Positions 15,562 to 25,002 of a stretch of 64,000 nt of DNA are shown piece after piece. The stretch covers positions 102,940 to 166,939 of the forward strand of contig JAATGM010000021.1 of assembly GCA_015654675.1 (NCBI GenBank), read 5' to 3'. The stretch is from Planctomycetota bacterium (GTDB taxonomy: Bacteria > Planctomycetota > Phycisphaerae > UBA1845 > UTPLA1). The notes under the pieces were generated by a model, which searched no databases, was not told where the DNA came from, and saw only the letters and a list, made by a program, of their open reading frames with translations. Every line of letters begins with the position of its first letter. The stretch's first letter is position 1. The position numbers were made by a program, and so were the translations under genes.

Positions 15562-16845
15562 TCACTTTGGCGCATCGAACTCGAATTCCAGCAACGAAAA
15601 GTCGTCGCCCAAATCGCTCGTGCCCTGGATGGCTCTGATCCGTTCCAGCATCGTCTTCACGCGCGACCCGTTGCTGGGCTGACACTCTGCCAGCATTCCG
15701 AGCAGGCCCGCCTCGCCAATCAATTGCGAATCCGGCCCCGCCACTTCGAACGCCCCATCGCTGAAGATATAGAGCCGATCGCCGCCGCGAACCGCGCGCG
15801 ACTCGGTGACGTACTCCACATCCGGCATCACGCCGATCATCACATTGGGATCGCCAAGCCGCGCCGGTTTCGTCGCCCCCGACTCAAACAGCACCGCCGG
15901 AGGATGCCCGGCAGTGCAATAGCGTATCGTGCGCGATCTTTTGTCGAACACACCGTACCAGATGGTGAAGAACTTGTTGTTGTTCTCCTCCATCGGAAAC
16001 GTGCGATTCAGTGCAGCCAGAACATTCCCGGGATCGGAAAAATCCGCGTCCGGCAGCGTCCCGCGCCGCAAGGCATTCTGCACCGTCACCGAGAGCAATG
16101 CCGCACCGACGCCGTGTCCGCAAACGTCAAGCAGGTAGATCGCCAGCCGCTCGTCGTCGATCCAGTGATATCCGAAGAAGTCGCCGCCCAGTTGCGACGA
16201 ACTCGCGAATTGCCAGTCCGTCCGCACCGTGCCACTCATTCGCGCAGGCAGCATCGACTTCACATAACTGGCCGCCTCCAAAAGCTCTTTCGCGATCTTC
16301 TTCTGCGATTCCACCAGCCGATTCTTCGTCTCCAGCACCTCGCGTTGCGCTGCGATCAGATCGACCAGATTAACTTCCTGCTCGACCAGCTCGGCCATCT
16401 CCGAAAAAAGCTGCATCTCGCGGTCGCTCAACTGCCGCGGAAACGGTGCGGCCAGGCAGAAAGTTCCCACGTTGTGCCCGTTGGGACCGGCCAGCGGATA
16501 CCCGGCGTAGAAACGGATGTGCGGATCCTTGGTTACCAGCGGATTGTCATGAAATCGCGGGTCCAACTGCGCATCGGGAATGATCAGCGGCTGCTTGAGC
16601 AGGATGGTATGCCCGCAAAACGATACATCTCGCCCGGTCTGCGAGGTCGCGATGCCGCACTTTGCTTTGAGCCACTGCCGGTCCGAATCGACCATCGCGA
16701 CGTATGCCATTGGCACGCCAAAGACTCGCGTCGCCAACGCCACCATGCCGTCAAATCGGCGCTCCGGCGGGGTGTCTAGAATATGCAACGCCCGTAGATC
16801 GGCGATGCGCTCTGATTCATTGGAGGGAATGGGCGGGGCCTGCAT
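15562..16845 (-). CDS. GAF domain-containing PP2C-type phosphatase (RsbU/SpoIIE family)
   Basis: This 427-residue protein has an N-terminal GAF domain (about 20-165) of the type that begins RALHILDTPPERRFDGMVALATRVFGVPMAYVAMVD. A coiled-coil linker (about 170-215, QREVLETKNRLVESQKKIAKELLEAA) follows, then a SpoIIE-type PP2C phosphatase domain (about 220-425). Metal-binding acidic motifs are seen: LGGDFFGYHW, LLDVCGHGVGAALLS, IFSDGAFE and LGDDFSLLEFE. Such enzymes dephosphorylate anti-sigma antagonists in partner-switching pathways. No antagonist or anti-sigma kinase gene is adjacent, so its target is unknown. It is soluble, with no membrane segment. Confidence 0.85.
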   Translation of the reverse strand: MQAPPIPSNESERIADLRALHILDTPPERRFDGMVALATRVFGVPMAYVAMVDSDRQWLKAKCGIATSQTGRDVSFCGHTILLKQPLIIPDAQLDPRFHDNPLVTKDPHIRFYAGYPLAGPNGHNVGTFCLAAPFPRQLSDREMQLFSEMAELVEQEVNLVDLIAAQREVLETKNRLVESQKKIAKELLEAASYVKSMLPARMSGTVRTDWQFASSSQLGGDFFGYHWIDDERLAIYLLDVCGHGVGAALLSVTVQNALRRGTLPDADFSDPGNVLAALNRTFPMEENNNKFFTIWYGVFDKRSRTIRYCTAGHPPAVLFESGATKPARLGDPNVMIGVMPDVEYVTESRAVRGGDRLYIFSDGAFEVAGPDSQLIGEAGLLGMLAECQPSNGSRVKTMLERIRAIQGTSDLGDDFSLLEFEFDAPK

Positions 16846-16974
16846 GTGTATCCGTTTCTCCCGGACTCGCCTGGCGACGCAATTGCGTCTCTACAGTGTT
16901 GCACGCCGCCTTACGAAGATCAAATCGGCATGCCCCGCCGCACCCAATTTGCTCTCCATAGCTCGACTTCCCGG

Positions 16975-17517
16975 CTATCCCGCCAGTGCCTTGAGGTATT
17001 TTGTTAACTGCTCGATATGCGACAAATCATGCCCGGCGTTCATCTTCCGCATGAGCCCGAGTGATTCCTCGCCCCGCTCATTATGGACACCCACGCGCTT
17101 CTCTTCCGCCGGTCCGATCAGCCGCCAAAGCCGCAAAGAACTTCCCCGTAGTGCCCGGAAATCCGCCAGCAATTCGCGCGGCTCGCGTTCGTTGTAGCGC
17201 TGTCCCACGACCCATTTTTCCTGATCCATACCCAGAATCGTCGGCCGGTCTTCACAGAGAATAAGCCGCACCCGATACCCATAGACGATTTCGGCGTCGA
17301 TCAGATGGCCCAGCACTTCCAGCGGCGTCCATGTCCAACGCTCCGCGTAAGGGCGTCTTCGCAGGACAGCCGAAGGATGCGCCGAAATGATCCGATCGAG
17401 CGTGTCCGGCATGCTCGCCAGCACCTCCATCGGATCGCGACTTCCCAGTAAACCGAGCAGCTTGTCGTGATAGCCGCTGGTCGAACTGACATCGGTTTTT
17501 GTCGCCGTCATAGCCAT
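16975..17517 (-). CDS. DinB superfamily protein
   Basis: A 180-residue four-helix-bundle protein with the DinB/YfiT metal-site histidines: H71 in LEVLGHLIDAE and H163 and H167 in NAGHDLSHIEQL. The start ATG at 17517 has GGAGGG six bases upstream, and TATATC at 17543-17548 is a plausible -10 box. Members include thiol transferases with mycothiol or bacillithiol and many uncharacterised metal proteins, so the reaction is not known. It is divergent from gyrA, with 167 bases between the two starts. Confidence 0.75.
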   Translation of the reverse strand: MAMTATKTDVSSTSGYHDKLLGLLGSRDPMEVLASMPDTLDRIISAHPSAVLRRRPYAERWTWTPLEVLGHLIDAEIVYGYRVRLILCEDRPTILGMDQEKWVVGQRYNEREPRELLADFRALRGSSLRLWRLIGPAEEKRVGVHNERGEESLGLMRKMNAGHDLSHIEQLTKYLKALAG

Positions 17518-17684
17518 GAATTGCCCTCCGGCTCGTCACAGGGATATAGCCGTCCGCCGCCCTTTTCGAAAGCCGGCGCCGCGTGCGTGGACCCCCATTT
17601 TACGCTATTATTCCGGCATTGGTTCACGCGACCGTTTGGCGCGATTTTCAGCCAAAAAGTTCGTAATTCACCGGCGGAGCCGCC

Positions 17685-20321
17685 ATGTCCGATCAGCCCG
17701 GAAACCTCCACGACCTGCCCATTATCGACGAGATGCAGGACTCCTACCTCCGCTATGCCATGAGCGTCATCATGGCCCGCGCCCTGCCCGATGTCCGCGA
17801 CGGGCTCAAGCCATCCCAGCGTCGCATCCTCGTCGCCATGCACGACCTGAACCTCGGGCCACGCTCCCAGCACCGAAAGTGCGCCAAGATCGCCGGCGAT
17901 ACGTCGGGCAACTACCACCCCCACGGCGAAGGCGTCATCTATCCCACGCTCGTTCGCCTTGCGCAGTCTTTTAACACCCGTGTCCCCCTCGTGGATGGCC
18001 AGGGTAACTTCGGCTCGATCGACGGCGACCCTCCCGCGGCCATGCGATACACCGAAGCCCGCATGACCGAGGCCGCCGTCCTGCTTCTGGAAGACCTCGA
18101 CAAGGAAACCGTCAACTTCGTCGGAAACTACGATGAAACGCGGCAAGAGCCGGTTGTTTTGCCGGGAAAGTTTCCGAATCTGCTGGTGAACGGAAGCGTG
18201 GGCATCGCGGTCGGCATGGCGACGAGCATCCCTCCGCACAACCCGGGTGAGATTTGCGACGCGCTGGTCGCACTAATCGATCGTCCCGAGATGACGCTCG
18301 ACGAACTGATGAAAATCATTCCCGGTCCGGATTTCCCGACCGGTGCGTTGATTTGCGGGCAGCGCGGCATTCGCGAGGCCTACTCGACCGGGCGCGGAAA
18401 CATCATCTTGCGGGCCAAGTTCCACGTCGAGGAATTGAAGTCCGGCCGCAAGCTGATTGTGATCGACGAGATTCCGTACAACATCTTGAAGAATACGATC
18501 ACAGAGCGCATTGCCGAGTGCATCAAGGAGGGAAAGGTCACCGACGCATCCGAGGTTCGCGACGAATCAGACCGCAAGAACCCGATTCGACTCGTCGTTG
18601 AACTCCGCAAAGACGGCAATGAAGAAGTGGTGATCAACCAGCTCTACGAGTTCACGCCGCTGCAATCCAACTTCGTCATCATCAATATCGCCCTGGTCGG
18701 TAAGCAGCCGCGGACGATGCCGCTCAAGGAGCTGATGCAGCACTTCCTGGAGCATCGCAAGGATGTCATCACGCGCCGCACCCGGTTCATGCTTCGCAAG
18801 GCGCGCCAGCGACTGCACGTTGTTGAGGCCCTCGTTCTATGCCTCGATTCAATTGATCTGATCATCAAGACCATTCGGGCTGCCGCTTCGGCGCCTGCCG
18901 CGAAAGAGCAGTTGATGAAGCTGCCGCTCGCGCTCGGCGGCGCTGCTGCCAAGCTTGCCGGCGCATCACCTGATGAGATTGCTCACCGCTTCGCCAAGCT
19001 GCCCGAGAAGGATCGCAAGCGACTATCCGGCGGGCCGTTCACGCTGACGGGCGTTCAGGCCGACGCCATCCTGGCGATGCAGTTGCAGCGCCTGACCGGC
19101 CTCGAGACCGAGAAGGTATGCGTCGAGTTCGCCAAGCTCGTCGAAGAAATTGAGGGTTACGAAGCCATTCTTCGCGATCCGGCGCTCGTGCTCGATATCG
19201 TTCGTGAAGACCTCTACGAAATCAAAGCCAAGTTCGCCGACAAGCGTCGCAGCCAACTCGTAGGCGAAGTGGCTGAGTTTCGCATGGACGAGCTCATCGA
19301 TCGCGAAAACATGGTCATTACCATTTCGCGCGAGGGCTATATCAAACGCACCAGCCCGGACGAGTATCGCAAGCAGGGGCGTGGCGGGCGTGGACTGCGC
19401 GGCAGCGAGACCAAAGAAGGCGATTTCCTCGAGCATCTGTTTGTCGCCAGCACCCACGATTATCTGCTCGTTTTCACCAATCGCGGCCGTGTCTATTGGC
19501 TGCGTGTGTATGACATTCCGGAGATGGCTCGCACTGCGCGCGGACGCTCAATCGCCAATCTGCTCAAGTTCCAGGAAGGCGAGTCGCATCGTGCCGTTCT
19601 GCCCGTGACCGGCTTCGAAGAGAAATTCATCATGTTCGCCACGCAGAAGGGGACCGTGAAGAAAACGGCCCTGGGAGCATTCTCGCGGCCGCGCCCCAGC
19701 GGCATCATCGCAATCTCGATCGACCCGGACGATGAGCTCATCAACGTCGAACTGACCAACGGCCAGGAAGAAGTCGTTCTCGCGACGCGAAACGGCATGG
19801 CTGTCCGCTTCAACGAGGCCGATGTCCGCGCCATGGGCCGACAGGCAGCCGGCGTGAAGGGTCTGACGCTCAAGGGTGACGACATCCTGGTCGATATGGC
19901 AGTTGCCCGGCCGGGCGTCAGTCTCCTGACCGTTTGCGAGAACGGCTTCGGCAAGCGCACGCCGATCGACGAATATCGCCTGCAGCATCGTGGCGGAAGC
20001 GGCGTCATTAACATCAAGGCGACAGATCGCAATGGAAAGGTCGTCGCCATGCGGGCCGTCGTCGACGCCGATGAGCTCATGATGATCACGGCCAACGGCA
20101 TCATGCTCCGTACGTCCGTTAGCGAATTGCGTGAAATCGGCCGCGCGACGCAGGGCGTCCGCATGATCCGCGTGGATGAAGGCGACAAGGTCGTGGCTGT
20201 TGCTCGCGTCGCACCCGAAGAGGCACAAGGCGACGAAACAGCCCCGCCCGACGCCAGTGCACCGCCGGCGGGAGACGCCGCCGCACCTGGCGATGCCCCG
20301 CCGCCATCCCCCGCGTCCTAG
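17685..20321 (+). CDS. gyrA: DNA gyrase subunit A
   Basis: This 878-residue protein is a complete GyrA (E. coli has 875). The breakage-reunion domain begins [20 protein letters not shown] and includes the active-site tyrosine Y122 in [10 protein letters not shown]. The C-terminal beta-pinwheel carries repeated blades, and a GyrA-box-like QGRGGRG sits near residue 565 where QRRGGKG is usual. The quinolone pocket numbering matches E. coli exactly, with E82, G83 and P87 in place of Asp82, Ser83 and Asp87. The tail (about 40 residues) is Ala/Pro/Asp-rich. Gyrase introduces negative supercoils with GyrB, which is not in the window. TATTAT at about 17606-17611 may be its -10 box. Confidence 0.93.
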   Translation: MSDQPGNLHDLPIIDEMQDSYLRYAMSVIMARALPDVRDGLKPSQRRILVAMHDLNLGPRSQHRKCAKIAGDTSGNYHPHGEGVIYPTLVRLAQSFNTRVPLVDGQGNFGSIDGDPPAAMRYTEARMTEAAVLLLEDLDKETVNFVGNYDETRQEPVVLPGKFPNLLVNGSVGIAVGMATSIPPHNPGEICDALVALIDRPEMTLDELMKIIPGPDFPTGALICGQRGIREAYSTGRGNIILRAKFHVEELKSGRKLIVIDEIPYNILKNTITERIAECIKEGKVTDASEVRDESDRKNPIRLVVELRKDGNEEVVINQLYEFTPLQSNFVIINIALVGKQPRTMPLKELMQHFLEHRKDVITRRTRFMLRKARQRLHVVEALVLCLDSIDLIIKTIRAAASAPAAKEQLMKLPLALGGAAAKLAGASPDEIAHRFAKLPEKDRKRLSGGPFTLTGVQADAILAMQLQRLTGLETEKVCVEFAKLVEEIEGYEAILRDPALVLDIVREDLYEIKAKFADKRRSQLVGEVAEFRMDELIDRENMVITISREGYIKRTSPDEYRKQGRGGRGLRGSETKEGDFLEHLFVASTHDYLLVFTNRGRVYWLRVYDIPEMARTARGRSIANLLKFQEGESHRAVLPVTGFEEKFIMFATQKGTVKKTALGAFSRPRPSGIIAISIDPDDELINVELTNGQEEVVLATRNGMAVRFNEADVRAMGRQAAGVKGLTLKGDDILVDMAVARPGVSLLTVCENGFGKRTPIDEYRLQHRGGSGVINIKATDRNGKVVAMRAVVDADELMMITANGIMLRTSVSELREIGRATQGVRMIRVDEGDKVVAVARVAPEEAQGDETAPPDASAPPAGDAAAPGDAPPPSPAS

Positions 20322-20368
20322 GCGGAAGCGCGCCAGGGTCGGGTCACCGGCATGCTTATGGACCTTCC

Positions 20369-21112
20369 ATGTCCATCGCCGCTCCATTTCGTGCCTGTCT
20401 TGACCTCGTCTTCCCGCGCACCTGCTCCGCCTGCCGCGAGCCGCTCTTCGAGCCGCGGATTCGACTCTGCGACGAATGCGCCGCTGACCTCGCGCACCAC
20501 GTGGGTGGCGAATATTGCGCTCAGTGCGCCTGCGACGCGGGCCCTCATCTGCTCGTCAACGGCCGCTGCTCCGACTGTCGCGTCCATTCGCGCCCACCCG
20601 TCTCGCGGATCGTCCGCGTCGGCCGCCATCGGGGTACGCTCCGCGCCTTGGTTCTCGCTTACAAATACGAGCGAGTTCTCGATGACCTGCTCGGCGACTG
20701 GATGGCACACGCATCGCAATCCGTCATCTCTGAAGCGGAGGTCGATACCCTCGTTCCCATCCCCACTCCGCTCATCCGTCGCTGGCGACGCGGATTTCAT
20801 CCGGCCGATCTATTGGCCCGTCGCATAGCCAGCCGAACACATCTCGTGGTCACGCCCTTGCTCGCCATGGCCCGCCGCGTTCGCCCACAAACAGGCCTCT
20901 CCGCAACCGAGCGTGAGGAGAACATTCGTGGGGCGTTTCGATGCATTTCGCCGCGTCGGACCGCGGGCCGATCGATTTGCCTGGTTGATGACGTCTGCAC
21001 CACCGGGGCGACCCTCCGCGAAGCAGCCCGCGCCCTGAAGGCCGCCGGCGCGCAGCGCGTCATGGCCGTGGTGATTTCGCGAGCGGTGCTGTCGGATCCG
21101 GCGCAGAGCTGA
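20369..21112 (+). CDS. comF: ComF family phosphoribosyltransferase-like protein
   Basis: A 247-residue ComF. The N-terminal zinc ribbon has FPRTCSACREPL, RLCDECAADL, YCAQCACDAGP and CSDC. The phosphoribosyltransferase-type domain follows, with YKYERVLDDLLGDW, LVPIPTPLIRRWRRGFHPADLLA and the PRPP loop ICLVDDVCTTGATLREAARAL. Relatives act in natural transformation, where ComF links to the PriA and DprA machinery. It lies 47 bases after gyrA and may be co-transcribed. Its last 53 bases overlap the end of the gene on the other strand. Confidence 0.85.
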   Translation: MSIAAPFRACLDLVFPRTCSACREPLFEPRIRLCDECAADLAHHVGGEYCAQCACDAGPHLLVNGRCSDCRVHSRPPVSRIVRVGRHRGTLRALVLAYKYERVLDDLLGDWMAHASQSVISEAEVDTLVPIPTPLIRRWRRGFHPADLLARRIASRTHLVVTPLLAMARRVRPQTGLSATEREENIRGAFRCISPRRTAGRSICLVDDVCTTGATLREAARALKAAGAQRVMAVVISRAVLSDPAQS

Positions 21113-22142
21113 ACGTCGCAGCCACTTCCGTTGGCGTACTCTCTGCTTGAATTCTCCGCTCGACTGGACGACCGCATTCAGGGCATACGCCGCTCCGATT
21201 AAGCGTCAGATCGTATCCGCACTTGCGACAGTGCCCCGGGGCGATGTATCTCCGGCTGAATCGAATCATCATGGCCGCAAACGCCGTCGCCGGAATCGCG
21301 GCGCACCACAGCGGTATCGCAAATCCACCCGGAGAACTGCCGCCGACTCTGACGATTTGCGGGCCCGACATCGATTCAGGCACTCGAATTCCAATTCTCC
21401 GGCCCCACGAAATGGGGACCATGCTGTCGCGTCGCTCCGCCACGAGGTGATAGCCGTGCCTCGTCCACGTGCAGTGAGGACTGGCGGCCGAACTGAAGTT
21501 CGCATCGGCGCTGCCGCTCGTGACCTCCAGCGTGCCGTCGAGCAGCGCGACATCCAGCGGACCGCTTCCCGTCTCGAAGCGAACATGCATGAACGCGCTA
21601 GCGAGCCAGACGCCCATGGTCCCCCCGGCCAGGCCGATTCCCAGCGCCATTGCCACATCGCGCCACGCACGCGCATTTCGACCCAGCCAAAGTACTATCA
21701 CCGCCAGCATTGCCGCGCCCGTCGGCGCCCACAGTGGCAACAACAGATCGCCCCACGGCCGACTGACGTGACGATGAAGATGTGCCTCTGGCCAACGAAG
21801 CCCGATTCGATCCCGAAACCGAAGGTCCGGCTGCCGTGCTCGAACATGCCAGCCGAGCTCTTCGGCGGCTCGTTCGGGTGCGATGGCCAGCGTTCCCCAT
21901 TCGGCCTCGATCCGTCCGGCCCATACTTCGATCGAGTTGCGCCCGAACCGATACTCGAAATGCAGGAAGCAGCTTGACGTCCAAACGATGAACAGAGCGA
22001 GCAGCAGTAGTTCGAACGCTATCGCGGCGTATCGACAAAGCCGCCGAAGCAATCGAAGTCCCGGCCGAGGCGTCGAGTGAGTGGTGCCGCGCATGGTTTG
22101 CGCTGGTGTTTCCGACATTGACGTAGTGGTGCTGCCAACCAC
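21060..22142 (-). CDS. Membrane protein with C-terminal four-cysteine ribbon
   Basis: This 360-residue protein reads from the GTG at 22142, which has AAGGAA six to seven bases upstream. It has hydrophobic segments at about 35-58 (YAAIAFELLLLALFIVWTS), 145-155, 165-185 (MALGIGLAGGTMGVWLAS) and 275-290, with large non-membrane portions between. A C-terminal ribbon, GHCRKCGYDLTLNRSGVCPECG (near residue 310), provides four cysteines; this ribbon is very common in planctomycete membrane proteins of unknown function. It overlaps the 3' end of comF by 53 bases in convergent orientation. No enzymatic motif was found. Confidence 0.7.
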   Translation of the reverse strand: MVGSTTTSMSETPAQTMRGTTHSTPRPGLRLLRRLCRYAAIAFELLLLALFIVWTSSCFLHFEYRFGRNSIEVWAGRIEAEWGTLAIAPERAAEELGWHVRARQPDLRFRDRIGLRWPEAHLHRHVSRPWGDLLLPLWAPTGAAMLAVIVLWLGRNARAWRDVAMALGIGLAGGTMGVWLASAFMHVRFETGSGPLDVALLDGTLEVTSGSADANFSSAASPHCTWTRHGYHLVAERRDSMVPISWGRRIGIRVPESMSGPQIVRVGGSSPGGFAIPLWCAAIPATAFAAMMIRFSRRYIAPGHCRKCGYDLTLNRSGVCPECGRPVERRIQAESTPTEVAATFSSAPDPTAPLAKSPRP

Positions 22143-22500
22143 GCCCGATTCCTTGTACCTGCCATGCTATCCGGGCGAGCCCGAACACGATCACGGTCTT
22201 GAGAGTCGCGATCAACGGCTTGGCACAGGAAGAATTATACGGAGTTCCGCTGAACGAATGACCGCCTTCGCAAATTGCTCGCCCGCTTGACTTGGAAGCG
22301 GCGTCGACCGGGAGTGACAAACGTTGGGCGTTACTCGGTCAGGCGGGGCAGCTGGGCCGTATCCGGTTCGATTCGGCCCCCGTGGCTGGACGACATTCCT
22401 CGGCATTGTCCCCAAGGCAGGCCGCCGCATTTCACTCCACATCAGCGGCCTGCCTCCGCTCCTCAGAGCGGTGCAACCAACAGTTCCCGTTGTTCGTGCC
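22143..22500. other. Intergenic region without a convincing gene
   Basis: About 358 bases between two minus-strand genes. Apart from the TATAAT at 22234-22239 and the ribosome-site-like AAGGAA next to the downstream start, nothing recognisable was found: no RNA gene and no clear terminator for the thrombospondin-type lipoprotein gene that ends at 22501. Confidence 0.55.
22234..22239 (-). promoter_or_regulatory. Candidate -10 box (TATAAT) upstream of the ribbon membrane protein
   Basis: A perfect TATAAT on the minus strand, about 92 bases before the GTG start at 22142. It implies a 5' leader of roughly 85 bases. No good -35 hexamer is at the usual distance. Confidence 0.4.
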
Positions 22501-23211
22501 CTACTGCACGTTCGGATCCAGCGGCGCGTCATCCACACCGTCCGGCGTTCCGTCGCCGTCATAGTCCGGATTGTGTGGATCAGGATCGATCACGTCCGGC
22601 AGACCGTCGTTGTCCACGTCCCCGGCCTCGCCGTCGATGTCCAGCCACGACGGCCGCTCGTTGTAGCTCGGGTCCGACCCATCCGGAATCCCGTTTCCGT
22701 TCGAGTCTGGGTCGTTCGGATGCGCGTCCAGAGCATCGACGATCCCGTCGCCATCGGCGTCCGTTTGCAGCCCGTCGAGAATGCCGTCGTTGTTCGCGTC
22801 AGGATCGATCGGCTCATCGTCCGCGGCGTCGGCACTCCCGTCATGGTCGTAGTCCTGTTCGTCCCCGTCTGGAATTCCGTCAAGGTTTGCGTCGGCTTCC
22901 AGCGGATGCGGATCAAGTCCATCCAAGGTGCCGTCGTCGTCGGTGTCCGGGTTCGTTGGATTGGGGTCTTCCTGGTTGATCGCGTAGTCTTCATCTAGAT
23001 CGGAGTCTTGCCCATCGATGATCCCGTCCCCGTCCATATCCGGGTTGTTCGGCGCGGGATCAGTCGCGTCCGGCAGGCCGTCGCCGTCCGCATCCGCGAA
23101 CGCGGCCACGCCGCCAATCGAGCCCAGGTCCGGAGCAGCTCCCCCGCACCCGGCAAACAATGCGATGCCGATCCCCAATAGGAAAAACGACGAGATTGTC
23201 CGAACTTTCAT
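22501..23211 (-). CDS. Secreted lipoprotein with thrombospondin type-3 / EF-like calcium-binding repeats
   Basis: From the ATG at 23211 the protein has 236 residues. A lipoprotein signal (FLLGIGIALFAGC) ends in a lipobox with Cys at about residue 21. Nearly all of the rest is Asp-rich repeats of the type DxDGDGLPD, DPxPxNPD, as in thrombospondin type-3 and bacterial calcium-binding stalks: DADGDGLPDATDPAP, DMDGDGIIDG, DANLDGIPDGDE, DADGDGIVDALD, DVDNDGLPDVIDPDP, DYDGDGTPDG. Each loop should bind Ca2+. It is probably surface-anchored. The upstream divergent ECF sigma gene may regulate the region, but this is not shown. Confidence 0.8.
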   Translation of the reverse strand: MKVRTISSFFLLGIGIALFAGCGGAAPDLGSIGGVAAFADADGDGLPDATDPAPNNPDMDGDGIIDGQDSDLDEDYAINQEDPNPTNPDTDDDGTLDGLDPHPLEADANLDGIPDGDEQDYDHDGSADAADDEPIDPDANNDGILDGLQTDADGDGIVDALDAHPNDPDSNGNGIPDGSDPSYNERPSWLDIDGEAGDVDNDGLPDVIDPDPHNPDYDGDGTPDGVDDAPLDPNVQ

Positions 23212-23377
23212 CGAAGCTCTCCCCGCGCCGGTAGACGTCCCGCCCAGGCCGATGGGCACCCCTCAACCCTCGCATTCAATGGTCACGTCGGCAAACACGA
23301 CCGAATCCGACCCTCCAGAGCCCGGATAATTGCCTCCAATCCGCGTCGGCGGGCGTGGTCCGACCCTCTCCAACCGT

Positions 23378-23383
23378 TACAAT
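23378..23383 (+). promoter_or_regulatory. Candidate -10 box (TACAAT) for the ECF sigma factor gene
   Basis: TACAAT lies 30 bases before the ATG at 23414; GGAAG at 23405-23409 could serve as the ribosome site. No -35 match was seen, and autoregulation by an ECF-specific promoter is also possible. Confidence 0.35.
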
Positions 23384-23413
23384 GTGAAATAATTGATAGA
23401 AATCGGAAGTTGT

Positions 23414-24028
23414 ATGTCTGACGGACAGATGCCACGGTCGGAAGCCATTAGCGCCAAGTCGCACACCGGCGCTCTCGCGGACAAGTTCCGCCAGAACGTC
23501 TTGTGCCATGCCGACTTGGTCTATCGCATGGCAATCCGCTTGGGCGGGTCCATAACCGATGCCGACGACCTTGCCCAGGAAACTTTCCTTCGGGCACACC
23601 GGGCATTTGAGCGATTCGACCTTCGCGAGCATGGCGCAAAGGCATGGCTCCTCAAGATCCTGCATAACGTCGTCCTGACGCGCAGGGTCCGGGCCGGGCG
23701 ACAGCCGACCCTGCTTGAGGACGTCAGTTTTGACGACTTTGCCGCCGAGCTGGAGCGCGAACCGCTCCCCCGGCTGGCCGATGGACAGATGCATTGGGAG
23801 CATTTCGACGACGAGCTGAAGCACGCCGTCGAATCGCTCATCCCGGAGTATCGCGACGTGCTGCTGCTGTGGGCCCTGGGTGATCTCAGCTACAAACAAA
23901 TCGCCGACATCGTCAGCGCCCCCATCGGCACGGTCATGAGCCGCCTCTATCGCGCCCGCCAGCTGCTCGGCAATGAGCTCGCCGGCTACGCCGCCCGTCG
24001 CGGCATAGGCGCGGGGAGGCCAAACTGA
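23414..24028 (+). CDS. ECF-type RNA polymerase sigma factor
   Basis: A 204-residue sigma-70 family protein of the extracytoplasmic-function class. Region 2 includes ADLVYRMAIRLGGSITDADDLAQETFLRAHRAFERFD and AWLLKILHNVVLTRRV. Region 4 has LIPEYRDVLLLWALGDLSYKQIADIVSAPIGTVMSRLYRARQLL. Its TGA overlaps the ATG of the next gene, which encodes a zinc-finger anti-sigma factor, the normal layout of an ECF/anti-sigma pair. A start at TTG 23393 would add seven residues; the ATG at 23414 has the better ribosome site. Confidence 0.9.
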   Translation: MSDGQMPRSEAISAKSHTGALADKFRQNVLCHADLVYRMAIRLGGSITDADDLAQETFLRAHRAFERFDLREHGAKAWLLKILHNVVLTRRVRAGRQPTLLEDVSFDDFAAELEREPLPRLADGQMHWEHFDDELKHAVESLIPEYRDVLLLWALGDLSYKQIADIVSAPIGTVMSRLYRARQLLGNELAGYAARRGIGAGRPN

Positions 24029-24954
24029 TGCTCACCTGCACCGCCGCCCGCCGTTTCCTGTACGCCTTCGCGGATGGCGAACTCGCCGTCAAGGAAAACT
24101 GCGACGTTCTTGACCACCTCAAGATGTGCCCCGACTGCGCGCGAGTTGTCGCTGATCAGCAGGCCCTCCGCGCATCGCTCGGCCGGGTCACCGAGTCTGT
24201 CGCCGCCCCCCCGGGTTTTGCCAACGCCGTCCTGGATTCGCTCGATCCGCCTGCTGCGTCGCGCCCCGCGCGTCGCTGGGTTCGCATTTTCGTTCCCATC
24301 GCCGCCGCCGCCGCCAGTATCGCGTTCGTGTCGTTTTCAATCTGGCACGCCTTCGCATCCCGCGCTCCCGAGCCGGTTCCTGCCGTGGGAACTCGCCAGA
24401 TCGCCAGCAGCGACGCCGCCGCGTCGCGCGTCGTCCAGGTTCACGAATACTGCTGCAATCTCCACGACCAGCATCAAGACGTCGCCCTGCCCCAGGGCCT
24501 CGCCGGCCTGTCGCCCGCCATGGCCGCCCACTTCAATAACATCATCACCGTCCTGGCGCCGGACTTTTCCACATCCGGGTTCCAGTTCGAATCAGCCAAT
24601 TATTGCGGCTTCAAACCGCGCAACCGCGGCGCCCACCTGATTTACGTTGCCCACGCCGAAGACCGCGACCCCAAGCGCCTCTCATTCTTCAGCATCCCGC
24701 GCTGGAGCTACCTCGACCGCTGCCCCGCGCACAAAGGCCTCGAAGATCACGACTTCCGAAAGTTTACGGTTCCCGAAGAGCGCTCCAGTTATGCCGTCGT
24801 CGCATGGCACGACAACCAGACCACCTACATCTGTTGCGGCGAAATGAGCGTTCCCGAAATGATCTCCATGGTCGAACCCGTGCGCGTCGTTCTCAAGGAG
24901 CGCGGCGAACGCATTGCCCTCGCCCTCGGCTCAATCAACGCCCTCTTCCATTAA
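24028..24954 (+). CDS. Membrane anti-sigma factor with zinc-finger domain
   Basis: This 308-residue protein begins with a zinc-binding anti-sigma domain containing the H-x3-C-x2-C motif in HLKMCPDCAR near residue 30. One transmembrane segment (IFVPIAAAAASIAFVSFSI, about 90-110) divides it, leaving a C-terminal sensor domain of about 190 residues outside the cytoplasm. The outer part has several Cys and His residues (YCCNLHDQHQD, NYCGFKP, YICCGEM), suggesting redox or metal sensing, though this is inference. Its ATG overlaps the sigma factor stop (TGATG), indicating coupled translation. Confidence 0.85.
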   Translation: MLTCTAARRFLYAFADGELAVKENCDVLDHLKMCPDCARVVADQQALRASLGRVTESVAAPPGFANAVLDSLDPPAASRPARRWVRIFVPIAAAAASIAFVSFSIWHAFASRAPEPVPAVGTRQIASSDAAASRVVQVHEYCCNLHDQHQDVALPQGLAGLSPAMAAHFNNIITVLAPDFSTSGFQFESANYCGFKPRNRGAHLIYVAHAEDRDPKRLSFFSIPRWSYLDRCPAHKGLEDHDFRKFTVPEERSSYAVVAWHDNQTTYICCGEMSVPEMISMVEPVRVVLKERGERIALALGSINALFH

Positions 24955-24990
24955 CAAGTCCCGCCCGAAGAGTTTGCCCTCGCTCCCGAA

Positions 24991-24996
24991 TATAAT
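24991..24996 (+). promoter_or_regulatory. -10 box (TATAAT) six bases before the Lhr-type helicase start
   Basis: A perfect TATAAT is followed by exactly six bases and then the ATG at 25003. The predicted transcription start falls on the A of the start codon, so the mRNA would be leaderless. No Shine-Dalgarno sequence is present, in agreement. Confidence 0.5.
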
Positions 24997-25002
24997 TCGC
25001 CC

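Noticed and set aside
22501..23211. Low-complexity repeats in the type-3 lipoprotein gene as a DNA repeat element
   Set aside because: The repetition is at protein level (calcium loops) with varying DNA; it is an ordinary coding feature.
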